The position numbers and the translations under genes are program-made. From contig NZ_CP029194.1 in assembly GCF_008642375.1 (NCBI RefSeq), forward strand, positions 3,906,001 through 3,970,000: 64,000 bases of DNA, read 5' to 3'. The notes under the pieces were generated by a model. The model did no database searches and was not told where the DNA came from. It was given only the letters and a program-made list of their open reading frames with translations. Shown here piece by piece: positions 52,732 to 60,728 of the stretch. The DNA comes from Streptomyces venezuelae (GTDB lineage Bacteria > Actinomycetota > Actinomycetes > Streptomycetales > Streptomycetaceae). Every line of letters begins with the position of its first letter. The stretch's first letter is position 1.

Positions 52732-53736
52732 ATGCACGCCATCCGCCTCCACGCCTTCGGCCCCGCCGAGAACCTCACCCACGAGGAGACGGCCGACCCC
52801 GTGCCGGCCCCCGGCCAGGTCCGCATCCGTGTAGCGGCCGCCGGCGTGCACCTCCTCGACACGGCGCTGCGGCTCGGCCAGACGGGCCCCTTCCCCGCCC
52901 CCGCCGAGCTCCCCACGATCCCCGGCCGCGAGGTCGCCGGCACCGTCGACGCGCTCGGCGAGGGCACCGACCCGTCCTGGCTCGGCAAGCGGGTCGTCGC
53001 CCACCTCGGCATGGCCCCGGGCGGATACGCGGAGCTCGCCGTCACCGACGCGGCCCGCCTGCACGCCCTCCCCGACCACCTCGGCGAGGCGGAGGCCGTC
53101 GCCATGATCGGCACCGGCCGCACGACCCTGGGCATCCTCCAGTTCACCGAGCTCGGCCCCGACTCGGTCGCGATCGTCCCGGCCGCCGCGGGCGGCATCG
53201 GCACCCTGCTCGTCCAGTACGCGAAGAACGCCGGCGCCACCGTCGTCGGCCTCGCCGGCGGCCCCGCGAAGGTCACGCTCGTCGAGGCGAACGGCGCCGA
53301 CCTCGCCGTCGACTACAAGGAGCCGGACTGGCAGGAGAAGGTCCGCGCGTACCTCGAGGAGCTCGGGCTCTCCGCGACCGTCGTCTTCGACTCGGTCGGC
53401 GGCGACACCGGCCGCGCCGCCGTCGACCTCCTCGGCGAGGGCGGGCAGCACGTCGTGTTCGGCTGGTCGGGCGCGGGCCTGCACGACGGCGAGCCGCTGA
53501 CGTTCACGCCGGAGGAGCTGGCGGAGCGCGGGATCACCTCGGAGTCCGTCCTCGGCCCCGTCATGATCCAGAAGGCGGGCGGCGATGTCCGCAACCTCGA
53601 ACTCGCCGCCCTCGCCGCCGCGGCCGACGGCTCGCTCCGCCCGGCGGTCCACCGCTTCCCGCTGGAGAAGGCGGCGGAGGCCCACCGCGCCCTGGAGACC
53701 CGGGGCACGACGGGCAAGGTGGTCCTGATCCCTTAG
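52732..53736 (+). CDS. Zinc-type alcohol dehydrogenase-like/quinone oxidoreductase (MDR)
   Basis: This 334-residue medium-chain dehydrogenase/reductase has the GroES-like N-terminal domain (PVPAPGQVRIRVAAAGVHLLDTALRLGQ and LPTIPGREVAGTVDALGEG). The NADPH-binding motif is VAIVPAAAGGIGTLLVQYAKNAGATVVGLAGG (AAxGGxG type). The zinc ligands of true alcohol dehydrogenases are absent, so it is a quinone oxidoreductase/crotonyl-CoA-reductase-like enzyme that reduces activated double bonds or quinones. The exact substrate is not visible. Confidence 0.88.
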   Translation: MHAIRLHAFGPAENLTHEETADPVPAPGQVRIRVAAAGVHLLDTALRLGQTGPFPAPAELPTIPGREVAGTVDALGEGTDPSWLGKRVVAHLGMAPGGYAELAVTDAARLHALPDHLGEAEAVAMIGTGRTTLGILQFTELGPDSVAIVPAAAGGIGTLLVQYAKNAGATVVGLAGGPAKVTLVEANGADLAVDYKEPDWQEKVRAYLEELGLSATVVFDSVGGDTGRAAVDLLGEGGQHVVFGWSGAGLHDGEPLTFTPEELAERGITSESVLGPVMIQKAGGDVRNLELAALAAAADGSLRPAVHRFPLEKAAEAHRALETRGTTGKVVLIP

Positions 53737-53772
53737 AGGACGCCCCGGCCGACAGAGGTCTCGGACCCCGAT

Positions 53773-54102
53773 TCAGACCCCGATGACGTCCCAGGAGTGC
53801 GCCTTGAACTCCTTCTGGAAGTCGGCGTGGTCCTCCCACATCCGGGCGGCGGAGCGCAGCACGTCCCAGTTGTGCTCAAGGGCCTGGTCGACCACGGGCC
53901 GCAGCTCAGGCGCCGACTCCCGCTTCTCCACGAGGCCCTTGACGGCCGAGGCGGCCTGCACGGTGTAGCGCAGGGCGCGCAGCGCGCGGGACGTGTCGTC
54001 CATCCCGAAGCCGTGGTCCTTGCCGTTGGCGGGGTCGAAGAGGGGCGTCAGGCGCGCCTCGATGAAGTCGGTGATCCGCTGAAACCGCTGCTCGATATCC
54101 AT
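53773..54102 (-). CDS. Conserved small hypothetical protein
   Basis: The 109-residue, probably all-helical protein (MDIEQRFQRITDFIEARLTPLFDPANGKDHGFGMDD ... EHNWDVLRSAARMWEDHADFQKEFKAHSWDVIGV) is highly polar and has no Cys. The C-terminal half has a W-rich helix pair. It lies 21 bases after the GNAT gene on the same strand and so is likely co-transcribed. I do not recognise the family. Confidence 0.72.
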   Translation of the reverse strand: MDIEQRFQRITDFIEARLTPLFDPANGKDHGFGMDDTSRALRALRYTVQAASAVKGLVEKRESAPELRPVVDQALEHNWDVLRSAARMWEDHADFQKEFKAHSWDVIGV

Positions 54103-54123
54103 GCCCCTTTCCTACATCACGTC

Positions 54124-54612
54124 CTACAGCGCTCCCGCCCCACCACCGCCGAGCTCGGCCAGCGCCTTGTCCGTGAGGCGGTAGACCGTCCACTCGTCCT
54201 GCGGGCGGGCGCCCAGGGACTCGTAGAAGTCGATCGACGGCTTGTTCCAGTTCAGGACGGACCACTCCAGGCGCTCGTAGCCGCGGTCCACGCAGATGCG
54301 GGCCAGCTCGGTCAGCAGGGCCTTGCCGTGGCCGCCGCCGCGGACCTCCGGGCGGACGTACAGGTCCTCCAGGTAGATGCCGTGGACACCGCGCCACGTC
54401 GAGAAGTTGAGGAACCAGAGCGCGAAGCCGGCGATCTCCCCGGACTCCGTCTCGGCGATGTGGGCGAAGGCGGCGGGGCGGTCGCCGAAGAGGGCCTCGT
54501 GGAGCTGGTCCGGGGTCGTGCGGACCTCGTGGAGGGCCTTCTCGTACTCCGCGAGGTCGCGGATCATGGCGAAGACGACGGGGACGTCTGCGGGCGTGGC
54601 GGTACGGATCAT
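54124..54612 (-). CDS. GNAT acetyltransferase, diamine/thialysine type
   Basis: The 162-residue protein follows the spermidine/spermine- or thialysine-acetyltransferase pattern. It starts IRTATPADVPVVFAMIRDLAEYEKALHEV, then GFALWFLNFSTWRGVHGIYLEDLYVRPEVRGGGHGKALLTELARI (motif A with RGGGHG) and RLEWSVLNWNKPSIDFYESLGARPQDEWTVYRL. The conserved LEDLYV and WNKPSIDFYE fit acetylation of small polyamines or amino acids. Which amine is used cannot be told. Confidence 0.87.
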   Translation of the reverse strand: MIRTATPADVPVVFAMIRDLAEYEKALHEVRTTPDQLHEALFGDRPAAFAHIAETESGEIAGFALWFLNFSTWRGVHGIYLEDLYVRPEVRGGGHGKALLTELARICVDRGYERLEWSVLNWNKPSIDFYESLGARPQDEWTVYRLTDKALAELGGGGAGAL

Positions 54613-54631
54613 GCCCCCAGCCTGCCTCGCG

Positions 54632-55525
54632 TCAGGCCCTCCTGGCCAGCAGGATCCGCGCGAGCGCCACCTGCTCCTCGTCCAGCTCGGTCGCGCCGTC
54701 CTCGACGTCCCAGAGACCGTTCTGCAGGACGCGGCCGAGGGTCCAGGCCGCGGCCCGACGCCGGTCGCCGACGACCTCGGCGAGCAGGTCGAAGCGCCAC
54801 AGCAGTTCGTCCGGGTGGGGATCGAAGCGGTCCGTCAGGGCGGGCAGGAGGTCGAAGCCGGGGTCTCCGGCGAGAGGCTTCGGGTCGATGGCGAGCCAGG
54901 GCTCGCGCTCGGCCGCGAGGACGTTGTCCAGGTGGAGGTCCCAGTGGAGGAGGCGGTCCCCCGGCTCGCCCGCCACGTCCCGTACGGCCGCCGCGCAGTC
55001 CCGCAGGACCGCCGCGTCCGCCGCGCCGAGCTGTGCGGCCGCACCGGGTACGTCCGCGAGCATCCCGGCGGCGATGTCGCCGAGGGTCCGCAGCCCGGCG
55101 GGCGCCGGGAGCGCCACGAGCCGGCCGAGGAGCTCCGCCACGATCCGCAGCGCCTCGCGGGTGTCCTCGACCGTGGAGAGCGGCCGGGCGGCGTCGAGCC
55201 ACTCCAAGAGCATCGTCCCCGTCCCGGCGTCATGGTCGAGCAGGCGCACGGAGCCCGCCCCGTCCCACACCCGCAGACCGACGGGCTCGCCCTCGGTCTC
55301 GTCGTCGAGGATCTGCATCTTCAGCGCGGCGCGGGTGCCGTCGGCGATCCGCTCGACGGGCAGCACGAGCGAGGCCACGCCGTACATCGAGGGCCCGGTG
55401 ACCTCCAGCCCCCATCTGCCGAGGAACTCCTCGGCCCGCGCGGGCAGCCCGGCGACGAACGCCCGTCCCGCCTCACCGTTGTACTTGGCCTGGGACAGCG
55501 CGAGTTCCTCGGGTACGTGAATCAC
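54632..55525 (-). CDS. APH(6)/streptomycin-6-kinase-like phosphotransferase
   Basis: This 297-residue protein has an aminoglycoside-phosphotransferase fold. The N-lobe is Lys-centred (LVLPVERIADGTRAALKMQILDDE). The Brenner motif is LLHWDLHLDNVLAA, with catalytic Asp and Asn. The metal Asp is in WLAIDPKPLAGDPGFDLLPAL, the arrangement of APH(6) and homologous hydroxyurea-type kinases. It may modify an aminoglycoside or an endogenous compound. Resistance is not proven by sequence. It is followed by the GNAT gene, 19 bases on. Confidence 0.82.
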   Translation of the reverse strand: MIHVPEELALSQAKYNGEAGRAFVAGLPARAEEFLGRWGLEVTGPSMYGVASLVLPVERIADGTRAALKMQILDDETEGEPVGLRVWDGAGSVRLLDHDAGTGTMLLEWLDAARPLSTVEDTREALRIVAELLGRLVALPAPAGLRTLGDIAAGMLADVPGAAAQLGAADAAVLRDCAAAVRDVAGEPGDRLLHWDLHLDNVLAAEREPWLAIDPKPLAGDPGFDLLPALTDRFDPHPDELLWRFDLLAEVVGDRRRAAAWTLGRVLQNGLWDVEDGATELDEEQVALARILLARRA

Positions 55526-55534
55526 GTACCGAGC

Positions 55535-55761
55535 CTAGACACCGGCGTCGCGCAGCGCCTTCGAGAATGCGGCCGCGCCGTAGAGCGCGTTCCCGCCCGG
55601 GAGCGCGGCCCCGTCGACCAGCACGGTGGGTGTGCCGCCGACGCCCGCGTCCTCGAAGGCCTTCTCCGCGTCCGCGACCCACTGCTGGTACGCGTCCTCC
55701 CGGACGCCCGGTCGAAGGCGTCGCCCCGCAGGCCCTCGCGCCGGGTCCTGCGTACGACCAT
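55535..55761 (-). pseudogene. Remnant of a DsbA-family thioredoxin-fold gene
   Basis: The minus strand encodes the C-terminal part of a DsbA-like protein: EDAYQQWVADAEKAFEDAGVGGTPTVLVDGAALPGG, where GTPT is the cis-Pro loop, ending KALRDAGV. Upstream, the matching piece LRGDAFDRASG is in another frame, from about 55761 to 55700. So there is a frameshift near 55705. The N-terminal half with the CxxC active site is missing. It is a broken gene. The remaining 160 bases to the next gene hold nothing else that I can name. Confidence 0.7.
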
Positions 55762-55924
55762 GGGAGAGCCCTTCCGGAACAACGAAATCCGCACGAAGTC
55801 CGCGTCGGATCCACCTCCTCGAACGTAGACCGCTCCCCGCCCGGAAACCCTCGCCGAAAGACCCGTATCCACAGGCCCAAGGCCCCTGTAACGTCCCGCC
55901 CACGCACGCGGAAGAGGGATACAC

Positions 55925-57316
55925 ATGAGCACGGTCAACGGCGGCATCTCGTTCTGGTACGGGCAGGAGGGCGCCCCCGCGCCCCGCGAACCGCTCCCCG
56001 GCGACACGACCGCCGACGTCTGCATCGTCGGCGGCGGCTACACCGGCCTGTGGACCGCCTACTACCTCAAGAAGGCCGTCCCCTTCCTCAACATCACGGT
56101 CCTCGAAGCGAAGTTCTGCGGCTACGGCGCCTCCGGGCGCAACGGCGGCTGGCTCTACAACGGCATCGCGGGGCGCGCCCGCTACGCCAAGCTCCACGGC
56201 CACGAGGCCGCCGTCCGCCTCCAGCAGGCGATGAACGCGACCGTCGAGGAGGTCCTCGACGTCTGCGAGACGGAGAAGATCGAGGCGGACCAGCACCGCG
56301 GAGGCGTCCTCGAAGTGGCCCTCTCCCCCGCGCAGCTGTCCCGTCTGAAGGACTTCCACGCGACCGAGGCGGCCTTCGGCGAGACCGACCGCGAGCTGTA
56401 CGGCGCCCGCGAGACGGCGGCCCGCATCCGCGTCACCGGCGCCGTCGGCTCGTCCTGGACGCCGCACGGCGCGCGCCTGCACCCGGTGAAGCTGGTCAAG
56501 GGCCTCGCGGCGGCCGTCGAGGCGCTCGGCGTCAGGATCCACGAGTCGACCCCGGTCACGGAGATCAAGCCGAAGCACGCGATCACCCCGTACGGCACGG
56601 TCCGCGCCCCGTACGTCCTGCGCTGCACCGAGGGCTTCACGGCCTCCCTCGCCGGCCAGCGCCGCACCTGGCTGCCGATGAACTCCTCGATGATCGCCAC
56701 CGAACCGCTCACCGACGCCCAGTGGGAGTCCATCGGCTGGGAGGGCCGCGAGACGCTCGGCGACATGGCGCACGCCTACATGTACGCGCAGCGCACGGCG
56801 GACGGCCGGATCGCGCTGGGCGGCCGGGGAGTCCCGTACCGCTACGGCTCGAAGACGGACAACGACGGCCGCACCCAGCCACAGACCATCGAGGCGCTCC
56901 GCGACATCCTGGTCCGCTTCTTCCCCCAGCTTGCGGGCGTACGGGTGGACCACGCCTGGTCCGGCGTCCTGGGCGTCCCCCGCGACTGGTGCGCCACGGT
57001 GACTCTCGACCGCTCCACCGGCCTCGGCTGGGCGGGCGGCTACGTCGGCTCGGGCGTCGCCACGGCCAACCTGGCGGCCCGCACCCTCCGCGACCTGATC
57101 CAGCAGGACTCGGGCCAGTCCGGCCCCACGGACCTCACGGCACTGCCCTGGGTGAACCACAAGGTCCGCAAGTGGGAACCGGAACCGCTGCGCTGGCTCG
57201 CGGTCCAGACGATGTACGCGGCCTTCCGCGGCGCGGACCGCCGCGAACTCACGGGCCACAGCGCGGAGACGGACCGCGTGGCGACTTTGGCGGACAAGGT
57301 GACGGGCCGCCACTGA
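55925..57316 (+). CDS. FAD-dependent oxidoreductase, D-amino-acid-oxidase (DAO) family
   Basis: The 463-residue protein has the FAD motif DVCIVGGGYTGLWTAYYLKK at about residues 31-50 and the ASGRNGGWLYNG loop. The substrate-side block is RLHPVKLVKGLAAAVEALGVRIHESTPV, and the C-terminal glycine-rich motif is GLGWAGGYVGSGVATANLAARTLRDLI. It resembles gamma-glutamylputrescine oxidase/glycine-oxidase-like enzymes that oxidise amines and release hydrogen peroxide. The substrate is not known. A 161-base part of its 3' end (57037-57197) is repeated at 58771-58931. Confidence 0.87.
   Translation: MSTVNGGISFWYGQEGAPAPREPLPGDTTADVCIVGGGYTGLWTAYYLKKAVPFLNITVLEAKFCGYGASGRNGGWLYNGIAGRARYAKLHGHEAAVRLQQAMNATVEEVLDVCETEKIEADQHRGGVLEVALSPAQLSRLKDFHATEAAFGETDRELYGARETAARIRVTGAVGSSWTPHGARLHPVKLVKGLAAAVEALGVRIHESTPVTEIKPKHAITPYGTVRAPYVLRCTEGFTASLAGQRRTWLPMNSSMIATEPLTDAQWESIGWEGRETLGDMAHAYMYAQRTADGRIALGGRGVPYRYGSKTDNDGRTQPQTIEALRDILVRFFPQLAGVRVDHAWSGVLGVPRDWCATVTLDRSTGLGWAGGYVGSGVATANLAARTLRDLIQQDSGQSGPTDLTALPWVNHKVRKWEPEPLRWLAVQTMYAAFRGADRRELTGHSAETDRVATLADKVTGRH
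57037..57197 (+). repeat. Source copy of the duplicated oxidase fragment
   Basis: This part of the oxidase gene is about 93% identical by eye to 58771-58931, in the same orientation. The shared translation runs from YVGSG through VNHKVRK. Confidence 0.85.
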
Positions 57317-57332
57317 GGCCTACGACCGACGC

Positions 57333-57857
57333 CTACGACCAGCCATCCTCATTGCTACCGGTCTCGCAATCGAACGGTTCGACATGCTCCCACTCCGCCC
57401 CGGTGACCCGCCTGAAGGCGGTCGGGGCGGCTTCGAGCAGCTCTTCCGCCACAGCCGCCTCGTCACTCGTGTACGGAGAGAAATCGGCGCCCGAAGGATT
57501 CGCGAGCACCTCCCCGTACGCTCGTCTGCCCGCCAGAATCACGGCGCAACGCGCGTAGAGGAACCCGTCCTCGGACAGCGGCACAGGACGTCCCGACCGG
57601 GAAACGGCCCCCTTGACCGGGGTGTCGGCGAGGACCCTGAGATCGAGCCGGAAAAGCGATTCGGCCAGCACGTCGGCGAATCCGGTGACCTGGTCCGGGG
57701 TGCGTTCGGCCAGCTGTGCCGCAATCATCCCGCAACGGTTCGAGACATCACCACCGGCACCGGCACCGCCACGTGCCGACGCCTCGACGATCTCCCAGAA
57801 CTCCGACTCGTCCAACGTCCCCTCCCAGGCCCACGACCGCACGTGCCGCTTCCTCAA
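57333..57857 (-). CDS. DUF4240 domain protein
   Basis: The 174-residue protein matches DUF4240 (SMI1-associated actinobacterial family). The opening is LDESEFWEIVEASA, followed by FADVLAESLFRLDLRVLAD and SEDGFLYARCAVILAGRRAYGEVLANPSGADF, and near the end VAEELLEAAPTAFRRVTG. The function is unknown; such proteins are often found next to toxin/immunity genes. It is convergent with the oxidase gene, 16 bases apart. Confidence 0.83.
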   Translation of the reverse strand: MRKRHVRSWAWEGTLDESEFWEIVEASARGGAGAGGDVSNRCGMIAAQLAERTPDQVTGFADVLAESLFRLDLRVLADTPVKGAVSRSGRPVPLSEDGFLYARCAVILAGRRAYGEVLANPSGADFSPYTSDEAAVAEELLEAAPTAFRRVTGAEWEHVEPFDCETGSNEDGWS

Positions 57858-57946
57858 TTCCTGCTCATATGACCACCGTCGGCCCCACGCACCCGGTTAC
57901 GTTCCTCCGGGCGAACCGCCCACTCACCACCGGGGGAGACAAGCAC

Positions 57947-58435
57947 GTGACGAAGCACCAGAGGCCACTGACCGCGGCCCTGACCCTCGTATGCCTAGCG
58001 GCAACCGGCTGCACCACCAGCACCACCACCACCGCCGACCCGAAGCCGTCGAACACCCCGCAGCCGACAACACAGTCACCCCGGGCCGAATCCGAGGAAG
58101 CCCAGGGCAACCGCGCCAAGGCCGCACTGGAACCACCCTCGCGGACCGACGAGGACCCCGACTTCGTGGAGTCCGGCCTGGAGCGGGCCCAGGACGGCGT
58201 ACACAGCCTCTCCCCCGTGAAAAAGGGCAAGACCTACAGGATCTCCATGGCCTGCGTAGGCACAGGAACAGTGAAGGTCACCCTCGCCGACAAACCCCGA
58301 CAGCCCGTGGCGTGCAACGGAGTCCCCGCGACCCACCACATCGAGAACGCCCCGGCACACCTCCCGATCGACATCACCGCCACATCAGGAGCGACCGGCA
58401 TGGTGGCATGGCGGGTCGCCTCCGTCCCTTCCTGA
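57947..58435 (+). CDS. Small lipoprotein
   Basis: The 162-residue protein starts at GTG 57947, after GGGGGAG at 8 bases distance. It has a lipoprotein signal peptide, KHQRPLTAALTLVCLAATGC, with lipobox LAATGC. A Thr/Ser/Pro/Glu-rich linker comes next. The C-terminal domain of about 90 residues has two Cys residues (MACVGTGTVKV and PVACNGVP), likely disulfide-bonded, and ends in a beta-rich VAWRVASVPS. Many Streptomyces have such lipoproteins; the function is unknown. Confidence 0.8.
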   Translation: MTKHQRPLTAALTLVCLAATGCTTSTTTTADPKPSNTPQPTTQSPRAESEEAQGNRAKAALEPPSRTDEDPDFVESGLERAQDGVHSLSPVKKGKTYRISMACVGTGTVKVTLADKPRQPVACNGVPATHHIENAPAHLPIDITATSGATGMVAWRVASVPS

Positions 58436-58458
58436 CCGGAGGACGACGGGGCCGTGGA

Positions 58459-58500
58459 CGGCGAAGACCCCCAACCAAGATCGGTCGGGGGTCTTCGCCG
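58459..58500. terminator. Long stem-loop, tRNA-type terminator at the first att site
   Basis: The 18-base arms CGGCGAAGACCCCCAACC (58459-58476) and its complement (58483-58500) pair with one mismatch around AAGATC. On the minus strand it follows a tRNA 3' end; on the plus strand it ends the lipoprotein transcript. A near copy is at 60729-60766. Confidence 0.85.
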
Positions 58501-58509
58501 TTTCCTACC

Positions 58510-58554
58510 TGGAGCCCCCTGTCGGGTTCGAACCGACGACCCGCGCACTGCAAG
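58510..58554 (-). other. tRNA(Thr)-like 3' fragment, probable attachment site 1
   Basis: On the minus strand the sequence reads as the 3' half of a tRNA. It has part of the anticodon arm (CTTG...), GGTC, the T arm GTCGGTTCGAACCCGAC and the acceptor AGGGGGCT plus CCA. The acceptor partner (GCCCCCT) is absent 60-80 bases upstream, so no complete tRNA is present. Integrative elements leave such fragments at one end. The same 45 bases recur at 60777-60821. Confidence 0.8.
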
Positions 58555-58770
58555 CAAGCTCAGGCCGGCAGGCCCTGCTGGCACCGGGGTTCCCCGTGGG
58601 TCCCCGCTCCATCTGGCACGGTTGTGACACGGGCGACCCAGGCCCATCCCTGTTGGATTCGTGCAACTCGGGCAGTTGCATGGGGGACTGATGATGCCGA
58701 CACCTGAGTTGGCGAACCAAGCCTCCCCCATCCGGCATGACGGAGGAGACCGTCCAGGTCTCCAGCTCGA

Positions 58771-58931
58771 CGGCTACGTCGGCTCGGGCTTCACCACGCC
58801 CAACCTGGCGGCCCGCGCCCTCCGCGACCTGATCCAGCAGGACTCGGGCCAGTCCGGCCCCACGGACCTCACGGCACTGCCCTGGGTGAACCACAAGGTC
58901 CGCAAGCGGGAACCGGAAGCGCTGCGCTGGC
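58771..58931 (+). pseudogene. Copied fragment of the DAO-family oxidase gene
   Basis: These 161 bases repeat 57037-57197 with about 10 substitutions. They encode YVGSGFTTPNLAARALRDLIQQDSGQ and onward to VNHKVRK, without the rest of the gene. The fragment lies on the island side of the first tRNA fragment, so it came in with, or was copied into, the element. Confidence 0.85.
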
Positions 58932-59030
58932 AGCGGGCAGCGGGCAGCCACCGAAGGAAGAGAGGGAAGGGGGCAGGCCGCAAGCGCCCTGCCCCTTTCC
59001 TCTACGCCCCGCCGACGGCCGCGTCGTCGC

Positions 59031-59193
59031 TCACTCCACCTGAATCCCGAAGTCCCCCACCAACTCCTCGAGACCGCCCTGGTACCCCTTCCCCCCGAGG
59101 ACGAAGTCCCAGTTGCCGCCGGCCCGTCGCCGGAACGTGGCGATTCTTGACCAGCGCGTCACTCTCTATCGCCCTGGGCTGCGTCATCGGCAT
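59031..59193 (-). pseudogene. C-terminal remnant of a TerD-family gene, frameshifted
   Basis: On the minus strand the last 35-40 codons read IATFRRRAGGNWDFVLGGKG then YQGGLEELVGDFGIQVE and stop at 59031. The GGKGYQGGLEELVGDFGI tail matches the TerD C-terminus (compare GQGYASGLEGIARDFGV in terD). Upstream sequence TQPRAIESDALVK is in a different frame, so one base is gained or lost near 59145. The rest of the gene is missing. Confidence 0.65.
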
Positions 59194-59252
59194 GTAGGCG
59201 TTCCCGCCCGCTGCTGGCTACCGACCGCCTCGGCCACAGTCGCCCCCAGGCC

Positions 59253-59877
59253 CCATCCCGTCTGCCGCCGATCCACACGTATGTGGAGCGGGCGCGGTGA
59301 CGCCCGGCGCCGTGTCTGCTCGGCTTGCCTGGGTCGATGGCAGACGGGACGGGAGTTCCCCGCCTCAGCCCCTTCACGGCCGGCACCCGCGTACGGAAAC
59401 CCCGCCATCCCGAAGCCTGAGCGCCCCGCCGGAGGCATCGTTCTGATCCCCGGTTCGCCTCGGCCGCTTCGTGGTTCGTCACCCATCAACCCGAGCTGTC
59501 AGGCGGGCGGACGGCGGCCGGGCTGGAGGGGCGTAGACAGGAGCGCAGGCCCGGACGCCGGGCCGCGCGCGCCGCGCCGTGCGCGGCGGGTGCCTTGATG
59601 AGGTAGAGAAACCTGTAACAACTCGCTCTGCCCCAGGCGGTCTTGTCGCTACGGCCAACAGCTGCTGGCACGGGTGTGGGGACGGCACAGCTGAGGCCGG
59701 CTGATGAGCGATCTCACGGTGAATCCGTGGAAGAGGCACGGCAAGGATCGGCTCTACGTGAACGTCCCGGACGGAACATCCGTCGCCTGGGGGGATCGAG
59801 CGAGGAAGACCGTGACGATCAAAGCTCGGCAGTACCAGGATGAGGCGTTGGCCTTGCTCCGGCGCCGCCTTGGGGGC
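59253..59877 (+). repeat. Duplicated leader block, copy A
   Basis: About 625 bases that match 61971-62636 at roughly 85-90% by eye, same orientation. It starts at CCCCATCCCGTCTGCC and covers the inverted-repeat region. It then runs through TTGATGAGGTAGAGAAACCT and the first 58 codons of a NERD-type gene. Copy A lacks a hairpin insertion of about 42 bases that copy B has. The first 450 bases hold no gene that I can support. Confidence 0.88.
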
Positions 59878-60114
59878 GAGACCGTCGGCCTCCGGCTCAT
59901 CCGCCTCCACGACGCCCGCCACGGCTGCGCGACGCTCCTCACCGCCGCCGGCGTCGCGCCGCGCGTCGTCATGGAGATCCTCGGGCACAGCCAGATCAGC
60001 CTGACCATGGACGTCTACACACACGTCGTCCAGGACACGCAGCGCGAGGCCATCAGCCACGTGGACCGGCTCCTCGAACGAAGGCGTCCGGAGCTCCGCC
60101 CCGACTGCGGCTGA
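59704..60114 (+). pseudogene. Chimeric ORF: NERD-gene start fused to integrase C-terminus
   Basis: The 136-codon frame starts MSDLTVNPWKRHGKDRLY and for 58 residues matches the start of the NERD gene at 62462. From about 59878 it switches to the C-terminal part of a tyrosine recombinase: IRLHDARHGCATLLTAAG, then VMEILGHSQISLTMDVYTHV. These carry the second catalytic Arg, the His and the Tyr nucleophile of phage-type integrases. The integrase N-terminal and first-Arg parts are absent, so it should not recombine DNA alone. It is a junction left by recombination. A perfect hairpin follows. Confidence 0.8.
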
Positions 60115-60131
60115 GTGTGCTGAATGCCGGT

Positions 60132-60175
60132 CTGACTCGACCCCATGCTCTGCTCAGAGCATGGGGTCGAGTCAG
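60132..60175. terminator. Perfect 21-base-arm hairpin terminator
   Basis: 21-base arms at 60132-60152 and 60155-60175, with cores GACTCGACCCCATGCTCTG and CAGAGCATGGGGTCGAGTC, are perfectly complementary around a 2-base centre. It lies between the chimeric ORF and the convergent hypothetical gene, whose stop codon is inside the right arm. Confidence 0.85.
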
Positions 60176-60624
60176 TGAAACCAGACGACGAGACGCACGT
60201 TCTCCGCGCCGTGAACCTCGCTGAGGATGCGCATGACGCTCCAGACTCGGCCCCAGTCGGTGTCGGTCCCTGCGGCTGACGCGCGGCTTCGTGCACCGGA
60301 GGCGTCCGTCTCCTGCCAGTCGGTAGCCGCCAGCTCAGCCCAGGTCACCCATGTCGTCCCGTGTACGGAGTGAGGACCGCCGTAACCTGCGAACTCACTA
60401 TGCAGCCCATCCGACGCGTCGTCCGGAAGGCCGCGGCCTTCGGCAAGCGGGCGGAAGCCGAAGGAGTTGCGGATGCCGAAGAGACAAGCCAGGCCGTCGT
60501 AGGCGTTGCCCCTGTTGAGCAGGAAGAGGTCGATGCCGAGTTCCCAGACGGCGTCCTCGTCGTCCGGACCCCACAGCCGGGCCCCTGGCCGGCACTCGAT
60601 CATTCCACTGACATCGGTCGACAT
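60172..60624 (-). CDS. Hypothetical protein, accessory
   Basis: The 150-residue protein starts at ATG 60624 (MSTDVSGMIECRPGARLWGPDDEDAVWELGIDLFLLNRGNAYDGLACLFG); a longer frame to 60732 enters the att terminator. It is acidic and Trp-rich, with RNSFGFRPLAEGRGLPDD and TTWVTWAELAATDW. Similar proteins occur in Streptomyces accessory regions, but I know no function. Antitoxin or immunity roles are possible. The stop lies in a strong hairpin. Confidence 0.72.
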   Translation of the reverse strand: MSTDVSGMIECRPGARLWGPDDEDAVWELGIDLFLLNRGNAYDGLACLFGIRNSFGFRPLAEGRGLPDDASDGLHSEFAGYGGPHSVHGTTWVTWAELAATDWQETDASGARSRASAAGTDTDWGRVWSVMRILSEVHGAENVRLVVWFH

Positions 60625-60728
60625 GGCGTGATCCTGCCTGCCAGGCCCGGGAGCCGGCATCCGCTTTTCGCTCCACGTGCTGCGGACCGTCCCCGGCCGA
60701 CCGTCGCCGTAGATGTCAGCCGTAGATG

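Noticed and set aside
51388..53685. 765-codon minus-strand open frame opposite two oxidoreductase genes
   Set aside because: The translation is Gly/Ala/Arg/Asp-rich without motifs, and the plus-strand genes show clear FAD and NADPH motifs. Long antisense frames are common at this GC content.
55535..57313. 592-codon open frame on the minus strand opposite the DAO oxidase
   Set aside because: It is the antisense shadow of 55925-57316. Only its last 60 codons, beyond the oxidase, have protein character, and these are called as the DsbA remnant.
58661..59197. 178-codon plus-strand frame in the island
   Set aside because: It merely reads through the copied oxidase fragment and then unrelated sequence, including the antisense of the TerD remnant. 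There is no sensible start.
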